From positions 1 through 46,042 of the forward strand of contig CANLCT010000036.1 in NCBI GenBank assembly GCA_947489195.1: 46,042 bases of DNA, read 5' to 3'. Every line of letters starts with the position of its first letter. Within the stretch, counting starts at the first letter, position 1. Below are positions 34,265 to 44,400 of the stretch, piece by piece. A program made the translations under genes and the position numbers. This stretch comes from an uncultured Aquimarina sp. (lineage in GTDB: Bacteria; Bacteroidota; Bacteroidia; Flavobacteriales; Flavobacteriaceae). Below the pieces are notes generated by a model, which did not search any database, was not told where the DNA came from, and saw only the letters and a program-made list of their open reading frames with translations.

Positions 34265-35650
34265 TTAATGTATTGATTTCGTTTTTATATCCTCAAAAAC
34301 CATTGGCTCTCTTTCATCAGAACTAGTTACCTTAAAATCAACATTAGATAAACTTAGGTTATCTATATGTCGTGCATATATTCCATATGCCGGTAATACT
34401 CCAAAAAAGCTAAACTCGGGATATTTTTCAACTTGCTCTTCTACTGGTTTTATAGCTGCTTTCTTCCCTTCTCCCGGCAGGGAAATACTAACATTTACTA
34501 AACTAACACCTCCAATACTGTGGCCTGGTGTTCCAGTTAGTAATATACCCGATGGAGGTTTTATTCTTGATTTTTCGGTACTTCGAGTAGTTGCTCTTAT
34601 ATTTTTTATCAAAAGCTTATTTATACTACCCACTTTTTGTTTTGGCGCATTGCGATACGTACGTAAGCGTTCTCCTAAACGTACAAAAATGGGCATATCT
34701 ACAGCATTCATTTCTATATTTTCAATACTTACATTACTTATGTTTGCTCCATCAACACTTAAAATTTTTATTCCTCCACCACGAGTATCATTTATAACAC
34801 AATCCGATACCGAAATATTATAAAAATCGCCCATAGATTCCGTACCAAACTTAATAGCACCCCACTCGCTTTTAAGTATACAGCCCGTTACTTTAATGTC
34901 ATGTGTTGGTTTGGGACTTGTGGTTTTAAAGCAAATGGCATCATCACCGGTATCAATGGTGCAATTTTTAATTACTACCTGCGAGCTTGAATCTAAATCA
35001 ATACCATCATTGTTAAAATTGGCATGACTGTAAATAGACACTTCCTCGATTTTAATATTAGTTGATTGATAAAAATGACAGGTCCAAGCTGCAGGTTGTT
35101 TTAACGTTACTCCTTTTATCTTAATATTTGATGAACCTACAAAACGCAATAAAAAAGGACGATTTTTACCGAATGTTTTATTAGTCTCTGGGATATAAAG
35201 CTCCGCTCTTTTTTTAACTAAATTTTTATGTAAAAAAGCTTCCCCATTACCATCTATAACACCACTACCGCTAACTCCAATGTTTTTAGCATTTACAGCA
35301 CCTATTAAACAGTTTCCACGCTCTTGTCCTGTTGCATCGGTAAATGTATCAATACTTTGGTAATCCAAAGGATTACTACTCCCTAGTAATGTCGCATTAG
35401 CTTCTACAACCAAATGCACATTGTTTTTTAACAATACCGTACCTGTAGTATATACCCCGTTACTAATAATTACCTTACCTCCTCCTTGTTTATGACATGC
35501 ATTAATGGCTTTTTGAATGGCAAAAGTATTTATAGTAAGTGTATCCGCTTTTGCACCAAAATCGCGTATATCAAATGTTTCTTTTTTCTTTGTACACGAA
35601 AAACATAAGAATAATATTGAAACCTTTAAAAATATTTTTTTTAATCGCAT
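34265..35650 (-). CDS. GH28-like beta-helix lipoprotein (second of a tandem pair)
   Basis: GH28 enzymes (polygalacturonases and relatives) hydrolyse uronic-acid or rhamnogalacturonan linkages in a right-handed beta-helix. The 461 residues begin with a lipoprotein signal (L-C-F-S-C), then D-I-R-D-F-G-A-K-A-D and G-G-G-K-V-I-I-S-N-G-V-Y-T-T-G-T. The catalytic acid pairs are present as N-N-D-G-I-D (about 213) and T-G-D-D-A-I (about 233). The usual G-H-G is replaced by S-E-W-G-A-I-K-F-G and the R-I-K by G-G-I-K-I, so the reaction may differ from polygalacturonase. It starts 2 bp after its paralogue's stop and precedes the sulfatase by 10 bp. Confidence 0.88.
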   Translation of the reverse strand: MRLKKIFLKVSILFLCFSCTKKKETFDIRDFGAKADTLTINTFAIQKAINACHKQGGGKVIISNGVYTTGTVLLKNNVHLVVEANATLLGSSNPLDYQSIDTFTDATGQERGNCLIGAVNAKNIGVSGSGVIDGNGEAFLHKNLVKKRAELYIPETNKTFGKNRPFLLRFVGSSNIKIKGVTLKQPAAWTCHFYQSTNIKIEEVSIYSHANFNNDGIDLDSSSQVVIKNCTIDTGDDAICFKTTSPKPTHDIKVTGCILKSEWGAIKFGTESMGDFYNISVSDCVINDTRGGGIKILSVDGANISNVSIENIEMNAVDMPIFVRLGERLRTYRNAPKQKVGSINKLLIKNIRATTRSTEKSRIKPPSGILLTGTPGHSIGGVSLVNVSISLPGEGKKAAIKPVEEQVEKYPEFSFFGVLPAYGIYARHIDNLSLSNVDFKVTSSDEREPMVFEDIKTKSIH

Positions 35651-35652
35651 TA

Positions 35653-37050
35653 TTATAAACGTATTAATTGAGTTTTGGTGAGCAAATTGTAATTTGAAAA
35701 GGTATTACTTATATGATCTTGGGCAACATCATCCAAAATTATTGGCGAACGCTTGTCTTCGTTTTTGGTGTATATATGCACATTATCAAGGTATAAACCT
35801 TTAACATGGCGTGCATAAACTCCATAAGCTGGTAGAGTGCCTACTAAATGAAATTCGGGCCACCAATCTTTTAGCACATCCAACGTATATTCTTTAACCT
35901 TTGTTTTTTTGGCATCTACCAATGTTCCGCCACCAGAAAAATGAAGTTGAATATTCCTAAGCACCATATTTTTAATGTAATGCCCTTTTATTCCTGTTAT
36001 AAAAATTGCCGAATTTTTATCTATATCTTCATTATCTACTATAATATTCTCAAAAATAAAATTTTGTATACTTCCCACAGGGTACATTTCTTCAGGCGCA
36101 TCGACACATGCTTTCTGTTGTGCTAATGTTATAAATATGGGGCGCGGTACATTTTTCATGACCAAGTTTGAAAAAGTCATGTTTTTCATTTTACCGCCTT
36201 CATTCATCTGAATTTTTAAGCCCGAATCATCAATATTTTTAAAGGTACAATTGGATACCGTTACCGATTCAAAATTTCCACGAGATAATAATCCTATGCG
36301 CATTCCTGCCCATTTACTTTCAAAAGTACAATTGGAAACACTTATATTTTTACATGGCTTATTAGGCAAGGAAGCTTGTAAGCAAATAGAATCATCGCTG
36401 GTATTAAAAATACTATTGGTAACACTTACATTTTGACACCCATCAAAGTCAAGTCCATCGCCATTATAATTGACTCTACTTTTAATTGAAATTCCGCTTA
36501 CACTAATATTCGTACAATACAAAAAAGCCGAAGTCCACGCAGCTGGGTTTATCAACTTTACATTGTTGATATGAATATCAGTACAATTCAAAAAGCGAAT
36601 AAGCATAGGTCTTCCTGTTTTTTGTGTAAAATTTTCAGGAAAACCATTACCGTCAATAGTACCGTAACCTTCAATTGCAATAGAACTTGCTTTGTTGGCA
36701 AAAATTAAACAACGATCCATGTGTGGTTCGTTTTTATACATGTTTTTGTGTGTGTTTATTGCATAATCTTCAATGGCAGGACTGCCTAAAAGCACGGCAC
36801 CGTTTTCCAAATACAATGTCACCTTATCTTTTAAAAAAATTGTTCCTATCAACACTTTTTTTCCTGAAGGAATAACTACTTTACCACCGCCGTTTGCTGT
36901 AGCCAAATCGATTGCTTTCTGCACAGCTTCAGTATCTTTCTGAATCCCGTTTCCGATGGCTCCATAATCCAATACATTGTATTCTTTCCCAAATAAATTT
37001 GAAGAACAAAAAAGAAAAAGAAAAATGAATTGTATACATCTAAAAAGCAT
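35653..37050 (-). CDS. GH28-like beta-helix protein (first of a tandem pair)
   Basis: A 465-residue exported paralogue of the next gene. The signal peptide is about 1-21 (cleaved near L-F-G-K), followed by the GH28 opening Y-N-V-L-D-Y-G-A-I-G-N-G and G-G-G-K-V-V-I-P-S-G. The acidic motifs are N-G-D-G-L-D (about 194) and T-S-D-D-S-I (about 218). As in its neighbour, the His of the G-H-G motif is missing (S-K-W-A-G-M-R-I-G instead) and the last motif is S-G-L-K-I-Q. It ends with P-A-Y-G-V-Y-A-R-H-V, also conserved in the neighbour. It is the operon's first gene, divergent from the lipoprotein at 37337 across 286 bp without a clear consensus promoter. Confidence 0.88.
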   Translation of the reverse strand: MLFRCIQFIFLFLFCSSNLFGKEYNVLDYGAIGNGIQKDTEAVQKAIDLATANGGGKVVIPSGKKVLIGTIFLKDKVTLYLENGAVLLGSPAIEDYAINTHKNMYKNEPHMDRCLIFANKASSIAIEGYGTIDGNGFPENFTQKTGRPMLIRFLNCTDIHINNVKLINPAAWTSAFLYCTNISVSGISIKSRVNYNGDGLDFDGCQNVSVTNSIFNTSDDSICLQASLPNKPCKNISVSNCTFESKWAGMRIGLLSRGNFESVTVSNCTFKNIDDSGLKIQMNEGGKMKNMTFSNLVMKNVPRPIFITLAQQKACVDAPEEMYPVGSIQNFIFENIIVDNEDIDKNSAIFITGIKGHYIKNMVLRNIQLHFSGGGTLVDAKKTKVKEYTLDVLKDWWPEFHLVGTLPAYGVYARHVKGLYLDNVHIYTKNEDKRSPIILDDVAQDHISNTFSNYNLLTKTQLIRL

Positions 37051-37336
37051 AGATTATTATTTTTATTCGAACTACATCCTTTTGCCCTTTATCTGCTATT
37101 TAAAATTTTTATTTAATAAAAGTAATTTCCTAAGCATATAAAGCGAGTTAAATGTACTCTAGTACCAATAATTCGAATATCACTTATGTGCTAAAATGTA
37201 GCAGGATCACATTTTAACTTATCTAATGTTAAGTTTTAATTTAAATTACCACTAAATATATAGATTCTATTTGTTTATAATTTAATGAAATACTAAAAAA
37301 GGAATCACCTGATGCTACAATTAAAAAAATAATAGT

Positions 37337-38392
37337 ATGGAAACCCTTATAAAAAAAATTATGCTGTGTATTGGTATATCAGTAATTTGTTTTTCTTGCG
37401 ATTCTTCTGAAAGTACCGAAAATGATTTTGAAACAATAACTATTGAAGCGAATGAAACAGTCACTTTTGACAATGCCGATTGTCAAAATGTAGTTATTTA
37501 TAATAATATTGCTTATGCAGCTTGTGGCGCCGAACTACTTATTAAAGCATTAACTACCGATCAACAAAATAGGCTTACTATAACTAGTAATGACGTTGCA
37601 TTAGATGAAGATTTGGGACTACTATTTGTACAATCAAGAAATGAGCTTCGAATGTTCGACTTAAATACCAATCCATTTACTCCATTGTTAGTTAGCACAC
37701 TACCTTTTGAGTTTGGTGCGTTTGTTGGTACCGATGCTGCAAATGGCATATTGGTTGTTTCGGGAGGTACCAGAAACACATTAATATATAGCTATACACT
37801 TACAAACTTAAGCTTAATTCAAAATGGTATCGAAATTGTTGATCAAAGAACGGGGGCACCTGATGTACACCTTAGTAATAGCACAAATGGAACCCGAGCT
37901 TTTTATTCGCAAGATTTAGGAGGCGTGCGTACTTGGGGAATTCAAATAGTTGATTTTAATACCGATGGTAGTATTCGTAATATTCCTTCGGTTATCCCCA
38001 TAACTAATGCGCCTTTTTCGAATAGCAACTCGCGTAACTCGGCTTCTCCATCTAATTTCCCTGTTGAAGCTGAATTTTTAGAGAACAAATTATATGTTGC
38101 TCATTTTGCTGCTAACGGAATTGAAGTTATTGACTTAAACAACAACACGCTTAACGCCAAAATCAATGTAAATTTTGAACCGACTAATATTACCACAAAT
38201 GGCACTTCGTTATTTGTTGTTGGCGGCAGTAATACTACAGTAGCTATGATTAATCCTGTTACCAGTGCTGTAAAACAAATAACCCTTTCGGGAGAAAATA
38301 TTTTAGAAACACCGACGGGTATAGCCGCAAATGAAAATCACCTTGCTATTGCAGACCGAAGCAAAGGTTTGATTATTGTTGAATTGCCATAA
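37337..38392 (+). CDS. Lipoprotein with beta-propeller-like repeats, function unknown
   Basis: A 351-residue lipoprotein: signal ending C-F-S-C (Cys 21), then repeating blades of short strands with loops. These read as I-Y-N-N-I-A-Y-A-A, then N-K-L-Y-V-A-H-F-A-A-N-G-I-E-V-I-D-L, then T-S-L-F-V-V-G-G. The pattern resembles YVTN/LVIVD-type propellers, often seen in surface binding proteins. No enzymatic motif is visible. It is divergent from the GH28-sulfatase operon and may share its promoter region, so a role in the same polysaccharide locus is possible. It may equally be unrelated. Confidence 0.75.
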   Translation: METLIKKIMLCIGISVICFSCDSSESTENDFETITIEANETVTFDNADCQNVVIYNNIAYAACGAELLIKALTTDQQNRLTITSNDVALDEDLGLLFVQSRNELRMFDLNTNPFTPLLVSTLPFEFGAFVGTDAANGILVVSGGTRNTLIYSYTLTNLSLIQNGIEIVDQRTGAPDVHLSNSTNGTRAFYSQDLGGVRTWGIQIVDFNTDGSIRNIPSVIPITNAPFSNSNSRNSASPSNFPVEAEFLENKLYVAHFAANGIEVIDLNNNTLNAKINVNFEPTNITTNGTSLFVVGGSNTTVAMINPVTSAVKQITLSGENILETPTGIAANENHLAIADRSKGLIIVELP

Positions 38393-38511
38393 TTAACTTG
38401 AGTTGGATAAAAGAAAAAGATGCCAATTCATGTTAATTAATAGTACAATTTACAGATCGCCATTTTGCCTGTAATTTAAACCCGATTTATTCCAAACTAA
38501 CTTGTCTAATA

Positions 38512-40485
38512 TCAAATTTTAGTGATAATAAATTCTGACCTTCTGTTTAATTGATGCTCTGCTTCTGAACAAGAAACACCATCGACACATCTATTTATTA
38601 ATTGAGATTCGCCATAACCTATAGCACTCTCTAAACGCTCGACTTTAATTCCTTGAGAAATCAAATATTCACGGGTGCTTTTTGCTCTTCTGTCCGACAA
38701 ACTTCTGTTATATTCATTTGGCATACGCGAATCTGTATGCGACTCAATTTTTATATGCATTTTCGGATATTGAGACATTACTAATACAATTTTATTCAAT
38801 TCAATTGCAGCATCATTACGGATATAACTTTTGTCCAAATCAAAATAAATAATCCCAATTTTTAGTTTTAAAATTCCTTTTTCTTCTACAATTAATTCAT
38901 CTAATGTTTCCATACTCAAAGGCAAATATGTAGATCCTGTTACAGCTTCTGTTAATGAAGGCTTAACAATTGATGTATAGCCTTTTTTGATGACTTTAAC
39001 TTCATATCTAGAATTACAATCAAGCACTTTATCAAAACTGTATTTTCCTAATTCATTTGATGTGGTTTCTGATAATTTACTACCAACCTCGTCAAATAAT
39101 TGCAATTGTACATTTGCTATTCTTTCATTAGTTTGCAAATTAGTCACCACTCCATTTATAGCTTGATTACATACTTGTTTTTTAACTGGAATAACCGCAT
39201 AGATATCATCATCTCCTTTTCCTCCTTTTCTGTTTGAAGATAAAAAGCCTCCTTTTTCCTTTTCATTAAACACAAATGCAAAGTCATCTTTATTACTATT
39301 TACGGGCTTTCCTAAATTTACAGGAAATTGAAAGGCATCATTTATATTATTTGATTTAAATATATCTAAACCTCCAAAGCCTAAATGCCCATCGGAAGCA
39401 AAAAACAATTTACCATTCATAATAAAAGGAAACATTTCTCTGCCTGATGTGTTTATTTTATTTCCTAAATTTTTGGGAGCTGAATATTCATTATCACCAA
39501 GAATATCTACCACAAATATATCTGTAGCACCTATTGACCCGGGCATATCCGAAGTAAAATATAACTTGGTGTCATTTTCATTTAATGTGGGATGCCCTAC
39601 TGAATAAGTGTTGCTATTAAAAGGTAGTTCTTTAATATTAATCCATTTTGTTCCTTTTGAACTTTTATTCAAATCTGCACTATACAATTTTAAGTGATTT
39701 ATTCCATTGCCATCATCTCCTAATCGCTTTTTAAAATTATTTCTAGTAAAAAATACTTTGCTCAAATCTTTAGTAAAAACAGCATTTGATTCATGATATT
39801 TAGTGTTTAAATCTTTCGAAAAAAGGGTGGCACCTTCTATATCTGAAAAATTTTCAGTAGTAAAACCTTTGTATAAATTTAAATAAGGTTGTTTATTCCA
39901 ATAATATTTTTCGGCATTTTTATTTACTGTGTTGGCCGATGCAAAAACGACTTCACTACCATAGTAACCAACACCAAAATCAGAATAAGGAGTATTGGTA
40001 GAAACATTACTAATTTTATAATTAGAATCAATTTTCAAAATTTCATCTAATTGATTCGATGCTTTGGTGTAATTTTTTTTTCTAAGATCATCATGATCTG
40101 TATGCTTAGAAAAACGTTTCATCCATTTTTTTGCTTCATTATTTTTACCAATTCCTTGTAATGTATGCGCATATCTAAAATAGTATTCGGGATGTATACT
40201 GTCATTAAATCTTTCAAAAAGCAGTTCATACCATTGATTCGCCTGCCTCATATCTGTATTATAATAATAACTATCGCCTAAGTGTTCAAAAAGCAATTGA
40301 TCTTCTACTCCTTTATCGTAGGCTTTTTTATAAGCTTCTGCTGCCTCTTTATATTTCAGAGACTGAAATAGCTTTTCGGCATACTTTATTTTTTGGTCTT
40401 GTCCGCAAGCAAATGTATAAACTAAAGAAGCTATAACACTACAAAACAAATGCTTTAAAAATTTATTAGTAATTAATGATATCAT
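38512..40485 (-). CDS. OmpA-family protein with TPR-like and PD40 propeller regions
   Basis: A 657-residue envelope protein that anchors to peptidoglycan through its C-terminal OmpA domain (about 545-657). That domain has I-Y-F-D-L-D-K-S at its start and then I-E-S-H-T-D-S-R and L-S-D-R-R-A-K-S-T. Before it lie a signal peptide (about 1-29, with A-C-G-Q), TPR-like helices (about 33-130), and PD40/WD40-like beta segments (about 150-420, with Y-F-T-S-D and G-G-L-D-I-F). A carboxypeptidase regulatory-like domain (about 430-505) follows. This architecture accompanies PorP/SprF genes and T9SS adhesins across Flavobacteriia. It is last in the operon, 13 bp after porP/sprF. Confidence 0.92.
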   Translation of the reverse strand: MISLITNKFLKHLFCSVIASLVYTFACGQDQKIKYAEKLFQSLKYKEAAEAYKKAYDKGVEDQLLFEHLGDSYYYNTDMRQANQWYELLFERFNDSIHPEYYFRYAHTLQGIGKNNEAKKWMKRFSKHTDHDDLRKKNYTKASNQLDEILKIDSNYKISNVSTNTPYSDFGVGYYGSEVVFASANTVNKNAEKYYWNKQPYLNLYKGFTTENFSDIEGATLFSKDLNTKYHESNAVFTKDLSKVFFTRNNFKKRLGDDGNGINHLKLYSADLNKSSKGTKWINIKELPFNSNTYSVGHPTLNENDTKLYFTSDMPGSIGATDIFVVDILGDNEYSAPKNLGNKINTSGREMFPFIMNGKLFFASDGHLGFGGLDIFKSNNINDAFQFPVNLGKPVNSNKDDFAFVFNEKEKGGFLSSNRKGGKGDDDIYAVIPVKKQVCNQAINGVVTNLQTNERIANVQLQLFDEVGSKLSETTSNELGKYSFDKVLDCNSRYEVKVIKKGYTSIVKPSLTEAVTGSTYLPLSMETLDELIVEEKGILKLKIGIIYFDLDKSYIRNDAAIELNKIVLVMSQYPKMHIKIESHTDSRMPNEYNRSLSDRRAKSTREYLISQGIKVERLESAIGYGESQLINRCVDGVSCSEAEHQLNRRSEFIITKI

Positions 40486-40498
40486 AGTTAAGTTAGTT

Positions 40499-41422
40499 TT
40501 AAAAGAATCTTGGTGATTTTAAAATTCTATTTTTAAATATTTCAAAACGAAGAGTGAGTTCATGAGTTCCAGAATTAAATCTTTGTAATTCTGTAGTTGT
40601 ATAATCATACGCATAGGATACTAAAAGATTAGGGCTTATTTGAAAACCAACCAAGCCACTTATTGAATCATCCCAACGGTAAGATGCTCCTAATCTTAAT
40701 TTTTCAAAAAACAGAAAATTTGCTGATATATCTACTGATAAAGGAGCTCCATTAACATGTTTTACTAAAAAAGCTGGCTTAAACAAGGTTTTTTCACTTA
40801 CTGGAAATACCCAGCCTCCTATTAAAAAAAGATGCAAACGCTCTACAGCTACTTCTCCAAAACTATTTATAGAATCATCAAAATGGTCTACTTTTAAAAA
40901 ATTTGGAGCAGCTAAACCTATATATTTTCTTTTACTATGTAAAAAAAGACCTGCACCTATAGTTGGAAATATTTTATTATCAACCCCCTGTTGAAACACC
41001 CTATCTCCTTCATTTTGGATTCTTCCCTTGTTAAAATCCAAATTAAAAAGACGTAGTCCTCCTTTTAAACCAAAGGATAATTTATAATTTTCATCCAAGG
41101 GTACGGTATAAGAAAAATTAAGATCTAAATAGGTTTCTTCAGAGGGTCCAATTTCATCATTTATTGCCGAAAATCCCAATCCTACTCTATTTCCTATGGG
41201 AGTATCAATACTTAAGGTTTGTGTACGAGGTGCCCCATCGATACCAAGCCACTGTGTTCTGTGTAAACCCGTAATAGTAGTATGTCCACGGGTACCTGCG
41301 TATGCCGAATTTACCGCCAAAGGATTTAATGTATATTGAGTAAATTGAGGGTCTTGTTGTGCTATCGCTGCGTATCCAATAAAACCAAGTGATACCGCTA
41401 CATATTTTTTAAAATTCTTCAT
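40499..41422 (-). CDS. PorP/SprF-family type IX secretion-associated outer-membrane protein
   Basis: This 307-residue barrel-like protein matches the PorP/SprF family. It has a signal peptide ending A-I-A-Q followed by the family's opening Q-D-P-Q-F-T-Q-Y, then N-P-L-A-V-N-S-A-Y-A-G and H-R-T-Q-W. Strand-like segments continue to the end (S-P-N-L-L-V-S-Y-A-Y-D-Y). In Flavobacterium johnsoniae SprF is needed for secretion of the adhesin SprB, whose C-terminal domain is of type B. The genetic arrangement here is the same: it starts 33 bp after a giant adhesin with a type B domain. It probably serves as that adhesin's dedicated secretion or attachment partner. Confidence 0.95.
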   Translation of the reverse strand: MKNFKKYVAVSLGFIGYAAIAQQDPQFTQYTLNPLAVNSAYAGTRGHTTITGLHRTQWLGIDGAPRTQTLSIDTPIGNRVGLGFSAINDEIGPSEETYLDLNFSYTVPLDENYKLSFGLKGGLRLFNLDFNKGRIQNEGDRVFQQGVDNKIFPTIGAGLFLHSKRKYIGLAAPNFLKVDHFDDSINSFGEVAVERLHLFLIGGWVFPVSEKTLFKPAFLVKHVNGAPLSVDISANFLFFEKLRLGASYRWDDSISGLVGFQISPNLLVSYAYDYTTTELQRFNSGTHELTLRFEIFKNRILKSPRFF

Positions 41423-41455
41423 ATTGAATCTTTTTACTTTTATCGTTTTATTGAA

Positions 41456-44400
41456 TTACCTATTAATATATAACCACCCTGCCTTTGGAGTGCTTCCCTC
41501 TCCTAAATCGAGAACATAATAATAGGTTCCTACTGGAAGTTTGTCAGTAGGATAAAGCGTAACCCTACCGTTAGATGTTCCATCAAACGTATTATTGTAA
41601 CCTTCTTTTTCGTAAACGATGTTTCCCCAACGGTTATAAATGGTTAATTTATTATTTGGGAATCGATCAATACAATCGATATAGAACACATCATTCATTC
41701 CATCACCATTAGGTGAGAATTCATTGTATACGATTCCGCAAATAGATGTTACATCATCAACCGATGCTGTATCATTATTAGGGTTTATATCCAATTGATC
41801 TAAGAACACTAACTCTGCTGTATTACCATAATCGTCTACATCTAAGACTTCAACCACAATTTGTAAAATTTCTGAAGTATTTGTGGCTACCATTGGGAGT
41901 TCCCATATCCCTCTATCATTATCAAAAGTTCCGTTAGTTGCTGTACTACTTACAAAACGGTAACCTGATTTTAGATTATCTATTATTTCTAGGTTAGTAG
42001 CATCTAAACTACCTAGATTTCGAGCCGTGATTGTAAACGTGATTTCTTGACCAATAGATGGTTCCACTATATCTACACTTTTTAACACTTCAACATCTGT
42101 ACCTGGTGTTTGAATTGTAAATCTAGCTTCGTCATCCTCACTTTGGTCTCCATCATCGTTGTTCGGTGTTGCATCTGGATCAAAAATGGTTGCTGCAGTT
42201 ACTTGTACAATATTCTTATATTCATCAGCTTCTAGTGTAGGCCCTTTTACCATTACTTCATAAGTAAGTGCAATACCACCTATGGGAATTTGTAAATTCC
42301 CCCATTCAATCTGATTTCCATTTACACTACCTATTGCTAAACCTGCTGGACCTGTAAAATTACCCGGATTACTAAACCCTATAGGTAATATATCCACAAT
42401 ATCGATCCCAGTAGCTTCATCTGGACCTTCATTTTCTACTCTAATAGTAAAGGTTACTATTTCACCTACGTTTGGCATTTCATTGCTTACCGATTTAGAT
42501 AAACTAATATCTGAAATAGGCACTTTTACAGGAAAACTAACCCCATTACTACTTGTGTCAGGATCAATTTGATCAAGAGATAGGATTTCTGCACTATTGA
42601 TAAATTCTCCTGGAGTATCTGTAGGCTCCTTTACTACAACATCTATAAAGATCGTTTGTGATCCATTTGTTGGTAAATCTTCTGCATCCCAGATACCTGT
42701 AACAGGATCATAAGTTCCCGAAGTGGCACTATGCTGTACATATTCAAAACCAATAGGCAATAAATCTTGAGCTAAAACATTGGTAGCTGTTTCTGGACCA
42801 TCATTCTCTAGTGTTATTTGGAAGCGTAATTCATCCCCTGGCAAAGCAATAGTACGACCACTCACCGTTGTCTTACTGATCGACAAATCAGCAACACTTT
42901 GAATTGGATTCGTAATCACTTCTGCATAATCATCTTCTGTAACATCACCATTATTTGGAGTAGAATCTATATCTCCAATATTAGAAGCTGTCACCTCTGA
43001 AGTATTTAAGTAATCTCCATTTGGTCTCACTTGAGCATCAATTAACAGGCTTTGTATTTCTCCATTATCAAGATTACCAACAGTCCAAATTCCTGAAACT
43101 TCATTATAAGTTCCTGTTGAAGAACTAAACGTTAAAAAGTCATATCCTGATGGTAATAGATCCGTTACTTCTACTCCTGTAGCTGTTTCTGGTCCATTAT
43201 TTCGAACCGTTATTCTAAATGTAACCTCAGAACCAACTAATGGAGTAACATCATTATCAACCACTACTTTTTCTAATTCTAAATCTACCATTGGAATAAC
43301 TGGTATAGTAGCTACTTCAGCATAATCATCCTCAGTGGTATCTCCATTATTTGGAGTAGAATCAGTATCTAAAATGTTAGATACTGTAATCTCTGTAGTA
43401 TTTAAATAATTCCCATTAGAATTAACAACCACATCAATCAATAAAGTTTCTATAGCTCCATTGCCAAGACTACCAACAGTCCAAATTCCTGAAACTTCAT
43501 TGTAAGTTCCTGTTGAAGAACTAAATGTTTGGAAATCATACCCTGATGGTAATAGATCAGTTACTTCTATTCCTGTTGCATCTTGTGGACCGTCATTTCT
43601 TACTTCAATTCTGAAAGTTATTTCTTGTCCTACTAGAGGTGTTGTATCCCCATCAACAACAACTTTAGTCACTGATAAATCTGCTACAGGAACTATAGGA
43701 GTAACAAAAGCACTGTCTTCATCATCTTCACTTTCATCTACATTATTATTTGGTGTAGAATCAATATCAAATACATCTGAACTAGTTACTTCTGCAATAT
43801 TGAAATATTCATTTGGAGTATTCGTAGGTGCATTTACTAATACATCTATTAATAAATTTTCTGAACCTCCTGATGGAATATCTCCAATGTTCCATATACC
43901 AGTATTCTCATTATAAGTACCCGCAGAAGAACTATACAAGACAAAATCATAACCTGAAGGCAAAATATCTGTAACATCTACTCCTGTCGCATTTTGAGGA
44001 CCATCATTAAATACTCTTATTTCAAAAGTAATTTCGGTATCTACTAATGGTGTACTATCATTATCAACCACAATTTTTGTTAATGATAAATCTGCCACAT
44101 CTACATAATCTACAGTAACTGTAGAAGGATTAGATGGATTTCCATCATTATCATCAACCGTGTATGTTATTGGTGTTGGGTCTAACACAAATCCATCTTC
44201 AGGAGTAAATTCTAAAATACCTGTGTTAGGATCATATACCCAAACTCCTTCTCCTGGCACATCAAATCCAATTACATTACCATCAGCATCTGTAACTATA
44301 TTAGTTGCTGTTGCTGGTGGGGCTAAGTTTACACTGTTTGGATCTAAACTTCCATCAGGGTCTTCGTCATTTCCGAGTATATCAATACTTGCTGTGCTTC

